From assembly GCA_038233815.1 (NCBI GenBank), contig JBBSVE010000091.1, positions 1-12,793 of the forward strand: a stretch of DNA of 12,793 bases. Direction: 5' to 3'. The stretch is from JBBSVE01 sp038233815. GTDB taxonomy: Bacteria; Pseudomonadota; Alphaproteobacteria; Rhodobacterales; Rhodobacteraceae. The translations under genes were made by a program, and so were the position numbers. Below are positions 1-7,422 of this stretch, piece by piece (the first letter of the stretch is position 1; the number at the start of each line of letters is the position of its first letter). The notes under the pieces were generated by a model. The model worked only from the letters and a program-made list of their open reading frames with translations, was not told where the DNA came from and did no database searches.

Positions 1-90
1 ACCCCGTCCATTGAAGGCCAATGCGCTTTGACACGATCTGCGAGGCCAACGGCATCGGGCACCGCCTGACCAAACCCAACCATCCTTGGA

Positions 91-230
91 GTTGCGAGGA
101 TCGGAAAACGATCCGGGGGGAATCGTTTTCCCGAGCGACGGGCAGATCGAGCGGATCCCTCTCACGGGGTTTGCAGGCAAACCGTTGCCCGCTGCCTGAC
201 AGGCGTGATTGCACGCCGAGAAGGGGGCAA
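91..230. repeat. Hairpin-rich insertion inside the IS481 remnant
   Basis: This stretch separates two conserved IS481 protein blocks, HPW and NRTIKD, which are normally only about eight codons apart. It holds a perfect 10-bp inverted repeat, GGAAAACGAT at 103-112 and ATCGTTTTCC at 122-131. Two smaller perfect hairpins follow: GGTTTG/CAAACC around 168-183 and GGCGTG/CACGCC around 202-217. TGGA occurs at both edges (87-90 and 231-234), which could be a short target duplication or chance. I do not recognise the element. It may be a small palindromic repeat or scrambled debris. Confidence 0.5.
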
Positions 231-248
231 TGGAACCGCACGATCAAG

Positions 249-288
249 GACGGTGAGGCCCAGAGCCGATCCGGGGGATCGCCGACGG
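249..288. repeat. Second short palindromic insertion in the IS481 remnant
   Basis: Thirty-seven extra bases (252-288) split the family motif IKD-ATV and shift the frame. The core is a perfect GATCC-GGG-GGATC hairpin at about 268-280. Its centre CGATCCGGGGG..ATCG nearly repeats the centre of the large hairpin at 103-131. GACGG lies at 249-253 and again at 284-288, as a 5-bp direct repeat would if this were an insertion. Confidence 0.4.
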
Positions 289-462
289 CCGACCGTCAAC
301 CGCTTCCACTACAAGGGCCACGACCGGCTCCGCACCCACCCGGCGGACTTCATGGCAGCCTACAACTACGCGCGAAGGCTCAAGACCCTCGGCGGCCCCA
401 CGCCCTACGAATACATCTGCAAGATCTGGACATCCGAGCCGGACAAATTCATCCTAAATCCG

Positions 463-496
463 ATCCACCAGATGCCGGGATCCACCAGATGCCGGG
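463..496 (+). repeat. 17-bp perfect tandem duplication
   Basis: ATCCACCAGATGCCGGG occurs at 463-479 and immediately again at 480-496. It lies in the codons for the conserved IS481 C-terminal IHQMPG. Seventeen is not a multiple of three, so the duplication moves the last codons (LNT) out of frame and gives an early stop at 499-501. Confidence 0.9.
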
Positions 497-508
497 ACTG
501 AATACCTG

Positions 509-775
509 GGGGCCGTTGTCTCGGCTTTGGCCCGGTCATCGGCAATCTCGGTCTCGATGTCCTCGATCTGCATCTCCAGCTGTTCGATCAGCCGCGCATG
601 GCGTTCGGCGCCATGGCGATCCTGCTCCCGGCGGAGCCTGGGGATTTGAAGCCGAAGATGCCGGATCATGTCCTCGGACGCTGAAACAATGGCGCGGTTC
701 TGCGTCAGTTCTTCCTCTGCAGCAGACGCACGCATCTGCCGCGGCGAGAGCGGCGCGCAGACCAGTGATCTCCAA
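509..775 (-). pseudogene. tnpC: IS66 transposase TnpC, N-terminal fragment
   Basis: The - strand gives the start of an IS66 TnpC: LRAALAAAD in one frame, then ASAAEEELTQNRAIVSASED and HLRLQIPRLRREQDRHGAER, then EQLEMQIEDIETEIADDR in another. This is the coiled-coil leader and the start of the helical region that precede the catalytic domain. A frameshift lies near 720. The open frame passes into antisense IS481 sequence at about 509, so the zinc-finger and DDE domains are absent. A TTG at 773-775 is the likely old start. Confidence 0.75.
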
Positions 776-854
776 TGCGGTCTAAGGCATGCCGATGACC
801 TGGCACAAAACCCCAGAATAGTGCAGTAAAACATGGGCATTTCGTCCAGCAAAC

Positions 855-1213
855 CGCCGAGGCAGGCCGCTGAATCCAGCGTGGATTGCGCCAATCGATC
901 CCTTCGAGCAGATACCCGAGCTGGGCCGTCGAAACGGGAACGGCCGCGCCAGTCGGGCTCACCGGCCAGATGAACTTCCCCGCTTCCAAACGCTTCAGAT
1001 AGAGCGACATGCCGATCCCATCTTGCCACAGAACCTTGATAAAGTCGCCCCGTTCGCCATCTTGCTCGAACCGATGGCGCGGCGATGTCTCACCCCCGGA
1101 AGCAGAAGATCTCGCCGCCGTGGGGATCGCGCCCAAACCCTTTCTGGACCAATTGCGCCAAGCTGTTCATCCCGCAACGCATATCCGTCACGCCGCCCGC
1201 AATCCAGACGCGC
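855..1213 (-). pseudogene. tnpB: IS66 accessory protein TnpB, disrupted
   Basis: The N-terminal part reads GVRVWIAGGVTDMRCGMNSL then AQLVQKGFGRDPHGGEIFCF and RG, and hits a stop at about 1090-1092. The C-terminal part resumes in another frame as RGDFIKVLWQDGIGMSLYLK down to LLEGIDWRNPRW and PASA. Both halves match IS66 TnpB (Orf2). About 37-40 extra bases separate FRG from RGD. The usual ATG is missing where tnpA and tnpB meet, and the normal stop after PASA is lost. TnpB is needed for IS66 transposition but its biochemical role is not settled; this copy is inactive. Confidence 0.8.
1053..1092. repeat. Hairpin-bearing insertion in IS66 tnpB
   Basis: Between the TnpB blocks FRG and RGD, normally one residue apart, lie 40 bp. 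They contain a perfect 7-bp inverted repeat, CGCCATC at 1055-1061 and GATGGCG at 1073-1079. CCCCG flanks the stretch at 1048-1052 and 1094-1098. Read on the - strand it begins GGTGAG, as does the 37-bp insertion in the IS481 remnant, although the rest differs. Confidence 0.4.
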
Positions 1214-1214
1214 A

Positions 1215-1596
1215 CCCCGGCGACTGACGCCGCCAGATGCGAGGGCACAGCGCAACAGGGATCGCCATGCGACGCCCGTTCGTCAGCGTGATGTCGATCC
1301 GGGCATCGTCGACCTCCCGCAAGGGCTGCTCCGTTGACGCAGGCATGGCGCCCTCCATCGGCAGCGGCACGAAACCGCCGCCAGCATCCGGCACACCAAG
1401 CGTCCCACTGCGATACTCACGCCGCCAGATCGAAACGAGCGAACGCGCAATGCCATACTGGCGCGCCGTCGCCGAGCCCTGACGGTAGCCGCTCAGACAT
1501 TCTTCAACGATCCGCACCTTGTCCTCGTCCGATTAGTGACGACGACGACCAACCTCATCGGTGTCAAAGATCTCGATCGGTGAGAAACCTGAAGCG
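1215..1596 (-). pseudogene. tnpA: IS66 accessory protein TnpA with nonsense mutation
   Basis: The - strand translation EIFDTDEVGRRRH, then a stop (1533-1535), then SDEDKVRIVEECLSGYRQGS and SLVSIWRREYRSGTLG matches IS66 TnpA (Orf1), a small helix-turn-helix protein. The stop stands where the family usually has a tryptophan (RRRHW/YWS). No clean ATG precedes the block. The C-terminal end (NGRRMAIPVAL) runs into the damaged tnpA/tnpB junction without a normal stop. Confidence 0.8.
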
Positions 1597-1928
1597 CACG
1601 CCACAAGGCAATGCCTGACATCCATTTGCTCGATCAGAGCGGACGGACCTCACCGCAGGCTTGCTCCGCTGTAGTACGGCCCAGTCAATATCTGTTTCTT
1701 TTCCTCATCGCTATAGCGCTGAGCAGCTGAAACAAAGTCTATCAGGACGAAGCCCGGGGGCGACCGTCCGTCGGGGATCTCGGCTTTCTCCCTGCTAACT
1801 TGCAACGTTGGGCTGAAATTGGCCGATGGCGTCCTGAAGCTTTGACAAAGATCGCCCGTCGGCGCCTTGCTTGAATGAGGCCATACCAAGGCTACTTGCC
1901 GGAAATCCTTCGTGAAGGGAGATCCTTT
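1597..1928. other. Intergenic stretch upstream of the redox cluster
   Basis: No convincing gene is present. An open - strand frame at 1650-1889 contains QRYSDEEKKQIL, which faintly recalls the start of IS3/IS66-type orfA proteins, but the rest matches nothing I know and it is probably debris. TTGACA at 1842-1847 is a possible -35 box with only a poor -10 (TTGCTT at 1867-1872). GAAGGGAG at about 1914-1921, seven to eight bases before the ATG at 1929, is a good ribosome binding site. Confidence 0.5.
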
Positions 1929-3661
1929 ATGAAGAAGAGCGCCGCATCCGACACCGGCTCACCGCTCAGGGTGCTGGTGAGCCCCGCGGAAGATCACATC
2001 GACCCTTCGAACTGGATGCCTCCGCAACGAGCGAAAGTTCCGCGCGTCCGGATCGGCCGTCGTTTCGTCAACGTGCTGTGGGCCGTGCCGATCGTATTTC
2101 TCCTGCTCGTTGCCGGAGTCACCGTCGCACGCCCGTTCTACGACGGCGCCTGGTTCCAGCAGTTCCTCGTGCGTTATCCGGGCATTCCGTCCCATGCCGA
2201 GGTCCAAAGCGGCTTCCCACTCTGGCTGCGGGTGCTGCATGTCCTCAATCTGTTTTTCATGTTCTTCATCATCCGGTCCGGTATTCAGATCCTAGCCGAC
2301 CATCGCGGCTCTACTGGTCGCGTGATTGCACGCCCGGCACGGACTGGTTCCGCTTCACACACAACGTGCCCGAGGACAGGGTCTGGACCTCGAAGGATGA
2401 TGCCGTGACCATTCCCGGCTGGCTCGGAATTCCCGGATTGCGCCATTCGGTGGGACCGGCGCGCTGGTGGCATTTTTCGGTCAATACGGCCTGGGTGCTG
2501 ACGGGAGTGGCGTTCTATATCCTGCTTTTTGCCACCGATCAGTGGCGTCGTCTTGTCCCGACCCACTGGGAGGTCTTCCCGAGCGCATTCTCGGTCGCGA
2601 TCCAGTATCTGTCGCTGAACTTCCCGCATGAGCAGACGTGGACGCGCTATAACGGCCTGCAGCAACTGACCTATTTTTTCACCGTCTTCATTGTGGCGCC
2701 GTTGCAAATCCTTTCGGGGCTTTTGCAGGGCCCGGCCATCGCCAACAAGTTCGGGATCGTGGGTCGGCCGATCAACCGCCAGATCGCCCGCTCGCTGCAC
2801 TTTTTCGGATTGCTCTGGTTCCTCTTCTTCATCCTGATCCACGTCACGCTCGTCTTCATCACCGGCGCGCGGGAAAACCTCAACGAGATGTTCGCGGGGG
2901 TGAACCACGCCACGTCCTGGATCGGGGTGCTCATTTTTCTGCCGGTTGCCGCAATCGTGATCTTCTCGTGGCTTTATGCCACGCCCTTCACCATGCGGCA
3001 TGCGCGGCTCGTGCAGACTGTCGGCAAACATATCGTCGGACCGCTGAAGCATGTGGCCGAGGCCTGGAATCCGATCGTCCAGTATCCCGAATCCGCGATC
3101 TCCCCGCGCTTGTGGCCCAACGGGCGCGAGCCCGACTCCGATGCATACAAGGCACTGCGGGAGGCCGGGTTTGTCGATTACCGCCTGACCATTACCGGTC
3201 TGGTGGAACATCCGCAGGACTTCTCCCTCGCCGATCTCAAGGCGATGCCGAAGCAGGAGCAGATCACCGAACATTTCTGCATCCAGGGTTGGTCCGGCGT
3301 GGCAAAATGGGGCGGCGTGCCGATGCGTCACATCGTTGAACTCGTGAAGCCGAAGCCGGAAGCCCGGTACGCCATTTTCTACGCCTATTCCGAAGGCGGA
3401 GAAGGCGGTATCTATTATGACGCGCACAACCTCGCCAACATGTCTCACAGCCTGACACTCCTCGCTTACGAGATGAACGGCGCCGCTCTGCCCATGCTGC
3501 ACGGCGCGCCCCTTCGCCTGCGGGTCGAGAACGAGCTGGGTTTCAAGATGGTCAAGTGGATCCGCGCGATCGAGTTCGTGCGGGAGTATCGCGACATCGG
3601 CGCAGGACAGGGCGGCTACAACGAGGATCACGAGTTCTACGGCAACAGGGAGTCGATCTGA
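1929..3661 (+). pseudogene. Cytochrome b561-molybdopterin oxidoreductase fusion (frameshifted)
   Basis: Two frames join at 2300-2306. The upstream frame ends IQILADH, and the downstream frame resumes LYWSRDCTPGTDWFRF. Adding one C (CATCCGCGG for CATCGCGG) restores a 577-residue protein. Residues about 45-350 form a b561-type domain with six membrane helices and likely heme histidines His104, His182, His291 and His305. Residues about 390-577 form a sulfite-oxidase/YedY-fold molybdopterin domain; Cys451 in EHFCIQGWSGVAKWGGVPM is the expected Mo-ligating cysteine. There is no Tat signal, and positive charges (RVRIGRR before helix 1, MRHAR after helix 6) suggest the Mo domain faces the cytoplasm. 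The natural substrate is unknown. Its stop overlaps the next gene's ATG (TGATG). The frameshift may be real or a sequencing error. Confidence 0.85.
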
Positions 3662-4392
3662 TGACCCGCGACGCCACCGGCCATCATCCACCCGTTCCTG
3701 ACACGCCTACGCGGCGCCACATTTTGCTGGGCCTTGCGGCTATCGCACCGGCCGTCCTCGGCTTTGGCGTCTCGCCGATCCGGGCGCAACCGGCGGACGA
3801 TACATTTCTGAGGGTGAGCCGAATCATTGCCGGCAACGACAGCCTTACGCCGGAAGTAGCAGCACGCATCGAGGGACTGCTCGCCGCGCGAACGGATGGG
3901 TTTGGGAACAAACTCGCCAAGCTCGAAACCGCGTTGCAAGCAGGAGGCGCGGACCGCGATGCGATGCTGTCGGGCCTGGACGAGGATCAGGCGCGCTTCG
4001 CCCTGGATATCGCGAAGCCGTGGTATCTGGGATATGTCGGCGACCCCTCAGGGCTCATCCTGGACGACGATGCGGAATTTGCGACGTTTCTCGAGGCACA
4101 GGGCTACGAGAAGGTCGGCGACAACGTGCCGTTTCTGACCTACCCGCCGGGCGCCGCCGGCTGGTGGGTGGCCGCGCCCGAGGGCGTGGACGACTCGGAC
4201 CTGCCTGCGGATATCCGGTCATGGGCGTTTCAGCCGCGCGAGACTTACGAGATTTCACCACCCGACCCGGGGTGGCGCGCTTATGCGTCCGGCGACGGCA
4301 AGGGCAAGGATGACGGGACCGGCGGGGCTTCCAGGCGGGGCACCGCGCCCGACGGCTCGTCGAACGCGGGCGGGCAGGGGGAGGGGCAGTAA
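3661..4392 (+). CDS. FAD-dependent sugar/polyol dehydrogenase small subunit (Tat-exported)
   Basis: A 243-residue protein resembling the small subunit of membrane-bound FAD sorbitol/glucose/fructose dehydrogenases (FAD-SLDH type). A twin-arginine leader has Arg18-Arg19, hydrophobic LLGLAAIAPAVLGFG and a likely cut after PIRA (Ala42). FLRVSRIIAGNDSLTP and KPWYLGYVGDP (from residue 119) are family-like. In known complexes this subunit is the chaperone-like escort that carries the leaderless FAD subunit through Tat. The next gene indeed lacks a signal peptide. The last 35 or so residues (from about 209) are a Gly/Ser/Asp/Lys low-complexity tail, which I do not recall as typical. It overlaps both neighbours by one base, so translation is probably coupled. 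Substrate unknown. Confidence 0.85.
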   Translation: MTRDATGHHPPVPDTPTRRHILLGLAAIAPAVLGFGVSPIRAQPADDTFLRVSRIIAGNDSLTPEVAARIEGLLAARTDGFGNKLAKLETALQAGGADRDAMLSGLDEDQARFALDIAKPWYLGYVGDPSGLILDDDAEFATFLEAQGYEKVGDNVPFLTYPPGAAGWWVAAPEGVDDSDLPADIRSWAFQPRETYEISPPDPGWRAYASGDGKGKDDGTGGASRRGTAPDGSSNAGGQGEGQ

Positions 4393-5984
4393 TGGCCGAA
4401 TACGATGCCGACGTGATCGTGATAGGCTCCGGCTCGCTTGGCTGTCTCGCGGCACAGGAGCTGGCGCTGGCCGGCCGCAGCGTCATCGTGCTGGAGGCGG
4501 GCCCGGAAACGCCCGATTGGAAGATCACCGAGAACTATCGCGCCAGTCCGCGAAAATCCAATTTTTCCGCCCCCTTCGGCGACGTGCCCTACGCGCCCGG
4601 AAGCTGGAGCCCCGGCTATGCCGATACGCATCTTGACGGGCTGGATGTGTTTCCCGGCACGCTGCGCACGCTCGGCGGCACCTCGCGGCACTGGACGGCG
4701 GCGACATGGCGGCTGATTCCCGACGATATGACGCTTCGCTCGAGCTATGGGATCGCGCGGGATTGGCCCTTCGGATACGACGAGCTGGAGCCGTGGTACA
4801 CTGCCGCTGAGTATGAGATCGGCGTCAACGGGGTGCCCGGTTTCGATGAATCCGGCGAGGGCCGGGGTGAGACCTACCCGCCGCGTTCGCGCCCTTTCCC
4901 GACGCCTCCCGAAGGCAAACCCTATGCGGTGCAGCAGTTGCAGATGCAGCTCGCGCCGTTGGGCTACCGGGTGGACATTGCGCCTTCGTCCCGGCTCAGT
5001 GTGCCCTACGACGGTCGGCCGGCCTGCATCGGCAACAACATCTGCAACTGGAACTGTCCGATCGGCGCAAAGCACTCGGGGTATCATGTAGTGCAGAAGA
5101 TCCGCAGCCTCGGCGTCGACGTGCGCACGAATGCGGTCGTGGACCGGATCGAGACGGGGGACCGCAGACGGGTTACCGCGATCTCCTACCTCTCGCCCGA
5201 CGGCGTGCGCACGACGCTGACGGCCAAGGCGTTCGTTCTTGCCGCACATGGGTTTGAAACGCCGAAATTGCTGATGATGAACGCAATGGCCGACAGCTCG
5301 GGCATGTTGGGCCGTCACCTGATGATACATCCGACAATCGACATGACGTGGTTGTCAGAGAAGCCCTACTGGGTTGGCAGGGGGCAGAACATTCACGGCG
5401 CCATCATGCAGCGGCGCAACCAGCCCGACCGGACGCACGTGCCCTCCACACGTTACGACCTGCTGAACGGGACGCAATCACTTGGCTTTGCCAAGTCGGC
5501 GCTAAAGGATGGCAAGCTCGGCCAGGCGCTCGACGATGACATCCGCGACAAGGCTTCGCGTGCCTTCACGATCGAGGCCCTGACGGAAGATATGCCAGAA
5601 CCGGAGAACCGTATCGAAGTGAATGCCAGCTTTCGCGATGCACTCAACCAGCCTGGAATCTCCATTCACTACAAGATTTCAGACTATTCGAAGGCCAATC
5701 TGACACGGCTCATGGATGATTATTCAAATTTTCTCCGTGCGACGGGCGGCACCCGCGTCACGCCGCCAACGACGTTCATCTGCCAGCATCACATCATGGG
5801 CACCGTCCGAATGGGGGGGGATGCTTCGGATTCGATCGTCGATCGGGATCTGCGTTGTTTCGACCACGAGAACCTCTTCCTTGTGACAACCGGCGTCATG
5901 CCGACTGCGGCCGGGGTCAACCCGACGTTGACCGGCATGGCGCTGGCGATGCGGGCGGGTCGCTATATTGCAGGGACGATCTGA
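4392..5984 (+). CDS. FAD-dependent GMC dehydrogenase large (catalytic) subunit with 3Fe-4S motif
   Basis: A 530-residue GMC-family flavoprotein. The N-terminal Rossmann motif is GSGSLG at 12-17, with Glu35 ending the next strand (VIVLEAG) for FAD ribose binding. The predicted active-site pair is His467 in HHIMGTVRMGG and Asn510 in GVNPTLTG. Cys212, Cys218 and Cys222 (CIGNNICNWNC) have the C-x5-C-x3-C spacing of the 3Fe-4S ligands in Burkholderia cepacia FAD glucose dehydrogenase and, as I recall, even the same residue numbers. Electrons should go from FAD through the cluster to the cytochrome subunit encoded next. No signal peptide; export probably relies on the Tat-bearing small subunit. Candidate substrates are glucose, sorbitol, gluconate, fructose or another polyol; the sequence does not decide. 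Confidence 0.92.
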   Translation: MAEYDADVIVIGSGSLGCLAAQELALAGRSVIVLEAGPETPDWKITENYRASPRKSNFSAPFGDVPYAPGSWSPGYADTHLDGLDVFPGTLRTLGGTSRHWTAATWRLIPDDMTLRSSYGIARDWPFGYDELEPWYTAAEYEIGVNGVPGFDESGEGRGETYPPRSRPFPTPPEGKPYAVQQLQMQLAPLGYRVDIAPSSRLSVPYDGRPACIGNNICNWNCPIGAKHSGYHVVQKIRSLGVDVRTNAVVDRIETGDRRRVTAISYLSPDGVRTTLTAKAFVLAAHGFETPKLLMMNAMADSSGMLGRHLMIHPTIDMTWLSEKPYWVGRGQNIHGAIMQRRNQPDRTHVPSTRYDLLNGTQSLGFAKSALKDGKLGQALDDDIRDKASRAFTIEALTEDMPEPENRIEVNASFRDALNQPGISIHYKISDYSKANLTRLMDDYSNFLRATGGTRVTPPTTFICQHHIMGTVRMGGDASDSIVDRDLRCFDHENLFLVTTGVMPTAAGVNPTLTGMALAMRAGRYIAGTI

Positions 5985-5985
5985 C

Positions 5986-7383
5986 ATGCGCGCAGTGCTC
6001 ATTGCCATGCTGCTGGCCACCAATTGCACCGGTGCGGCCATGGCACAGCCCACAGATGCCGATCCCGCCCTCGTTGAGGAGGGGCAACATGTGGCCATGG
6101 CCGGCGATTGCGCAGGCTGTCACGGGACCTCGCTTGCCGGCGGCGATCCCGTCGCGAGCCCGATCGGCGACATCTACGCCAGCAACATCACGCCGGACAC
6201 GGAAACCGGGATCGGGGCCTGGACGCTCGCGCAGTTCTCCTACGTGCTGCGCAAGGGCAAGTCGCCGACGGGCCACATCTACCCCGCGATGCCCTACACG
6301 TCCTATACGGGCCTCGACGACGGGCAGATCGCGGCGCTCTATTCCTACCTGATGCTCGGCGTGGATCCGGTCCGCAATGTGCCGCAGGAGACGACGCTGC
6401 CGTTCCCGTTCATGCGTCCGGCCATGATCGGGTGGAACATGCTCTTTCTGGACGAAGGCAAGGCCGTCGGCGCGGTTCCCGTGACGGACGATCGCGCGAT
6501 GCGGGGGCGCGTGCTGGTGGAGTCGCTGGGCCATTGCACAGCCTGCCACACGCCACGCGGATCGCTCATGGAGCCGTTGTCCGGCCGGCATCTCGGCGGT
6601 GGCATGGTGGATGGCTGGTGGGCGCCAAACATCACGCCGGGCGAAGGCGGCATTGGCGGCTGGAGCGACAAGACGCTGGCCACGTTCCTGCGCACCGGCC
6701 ACACGGAGAGGGCCGTCGCGGCGGGAGAGATGGGCACCGTCGTCTCACGCAGCCTCAGTCATTTGCCCGACGACGATATCGGCGCCATCGTGGCCTATCT
6801 GCGCGCGGTGCCCGCAGTCGCGTCCAAGGTGCCCGGAGCGTCTGCGTCGACCGCGGCGGAGGCCCAAGCGGCCATGCCGGACGCCGGACTTCAGCCTTCG
6901 GGAGGCTGGCAGGAAATGGTGAGCCACGACACGCTGGACGGCGGCCAACTCTACCAGAGCGCCTGCGCCTCCTGCCACGGGATCGACGGGCGGGGATCGA
7001 GGACCCTCGCCCATCCCTCGCTTCGCCAGATCGGGTCGGTGACGGCGCCGCAAGGATCGACGCTGGTTCAGGTCATCGCGGCCGGGGTGAACCGCACCGT
7101 CAACGGCACAACCGTTCTGATGCCGGGATTCCGCGCCAGCCTGAACGACGCGCAGATCGCAGCACTCGCCAACCATGTGCGTGCGACGTTCGGGGGGGTG
7201 TCGCAGGCAATCGAGCCGGCACAGGTCTCGACGCTGCTCAAGGGCAGTCTCGACACGCCGTGGCTGATCCGGAACGCGACTTGGCTTGCCATTGCAGGCC
7301 TCGTGATCGCGGCGCTTGTCCTGATCGTCCTGATCTGGGTGGCCGTCCGGCTCTGGGGTCGCAGTGGCGCGCGGCACGCGTGA
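5986..7383 (+). CDS. Triheme membrane-anchored cytochrome c subunit of the FAD dehydrogenase
   Basis: A 465-residue precursor with a Sec signal peptide (cut probably after AMA, residue 20). Three c-type heme sites are present: CAGCH (42-46), CTACH (184-188) and CASCH (327-331). A single C-terminal helix at about 430-456, followed by Arg-rich residues, anchors it. Length, three-heme layout and anchor match the cytochrome subunits of gluconate, sorbitol, fructose and FAD glucose dehydrogenases. It would hold the complex on the periplasmic face and pass electrons from the 3Fe-4S flavoprotein to ubiquinone or a terminal oxidase. I chose the ATG at 5986, one base after the upstream stop, over an in-frame TTG at 5968, because it puts the signal peptide at the N-terminus. 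Confidence 0.93.
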   Translation: MRAVLIAMLLATNCTGAAMAQPTDADPALVEEGQHVAMAGDCAGCHGTSLAGGDPVASPIGDIYASNITPDTETGIGAWTLAQFSYVLRKGKSPTGHIYPAMPYTSYTGLDDGQIAALYSYLMLGVDPVRNVPQETTLPFPFMRPAMIGWNMLFLDEGKAVGAVPVTDDRAMRGRVLVESLGHCTACHTPRGSLMEPLSGRHLGGGMVDGWWAPNITPGEGGIGGWSDKTLATFLRTGHTERAVAAGEMGTVVSRSLSHLPDDDIGAIVAYLRAVPAVASKVPGASASTAAEAQAAMPDAGLQPSGGWQEMVSHDTLDGGQLYQSACASCHGIDGRGSRTLAHPSLRQIGSVTAPQGSTLVQVIAAGVNRTVNGTTVLMPGFRASLNDAQIAALANHVRATFGGVSQAIEPAQVSTLLKGSLDTPWLIRNATWLAIAGLVIAALVLIVLIWVAVRLWGRSGARHA

Positions 7384-7422
7384 CGTAGGGGCGGTTGAGT
7401 AGTGGGACCGGAGGCAAGGACC

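Larger units (their letters stand above)
1..509 (+). pseudogene. IS481-family transposase, 3' remnant, multiply disrupted
   Basis: Remnant of the C-terminal half of a DDE transposase of the IS481 family. Frame 3 from about 21 to 90 reads RFDTICEANGIGHRLTKPNH and then PW, a conserved IS481 block. NRTIKD follows at 234-251 in the same frame. RFHYKGHDRLRTHPADF through RRLKTLGGPTPYEYICK to NPIHQMPG then runs in frame 1 at about 289-479. A 17-bp tandem duplication near the end shifts the frame again before LNT, the usual C-terminus. About 140 bp (91-230) lie where the family has about 24, and 37 extra bases lie at 252-288. The upstream half is outside the window. The family call rests on recalled conserved blocks and is firm; the gene is clearly dead. 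Confidence 0.85.
509..1596 (-). mobile_element. IS66-family element, truncated and decayed
   Basis: Reading right to left on the - strand are recognisable remains of the three IS66 genes tnpA, tnpB and the start of tnpC, in the canonical order. The element stops inside tnpC where IS481 sequence begins (about 505-513), so most of the DDE transposase gene is missing and it cannot move on its own. I could not place the terminal inverted repeat on the tnpA side. Confidence 0.8.

Noticed and set aside
21..785. 254-codon + strand open frame at the window start
   Set aside because: It runs through IS481 fragments and then antisense to IS66 tnpC, so it is an accidental open frame, not a gene.
2296..2310. 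Programmed ribosomal frameshift in the Mo fusion
   Set aside because: No slippery heptamer or long homopolymer is present, and the shift falls in a b561 loop where it would serve no evident purpose.
2285..3691. Long - strand open frame (468 codons) opposite the molybdoenzyme gene
   Set aside because: It is a high-GC shadow: the translation is Arg/His/Asp-rich with no domain, while the + strand reads as a clear b561-Mo protein.
4281..5330. - strand open frame (349 codons) opposite the GMC subunit
   Set aside because: Shadow of a strongly supported catalytic subunit gene.
6108..7388. + strand open frame of 426 codons overlapping the cytochrome gene
   Set aside because: Arg/Ala-rich shadow frame; the overlapping frame has three CXXCH motifs, a signal peptide and a membrane anchor.
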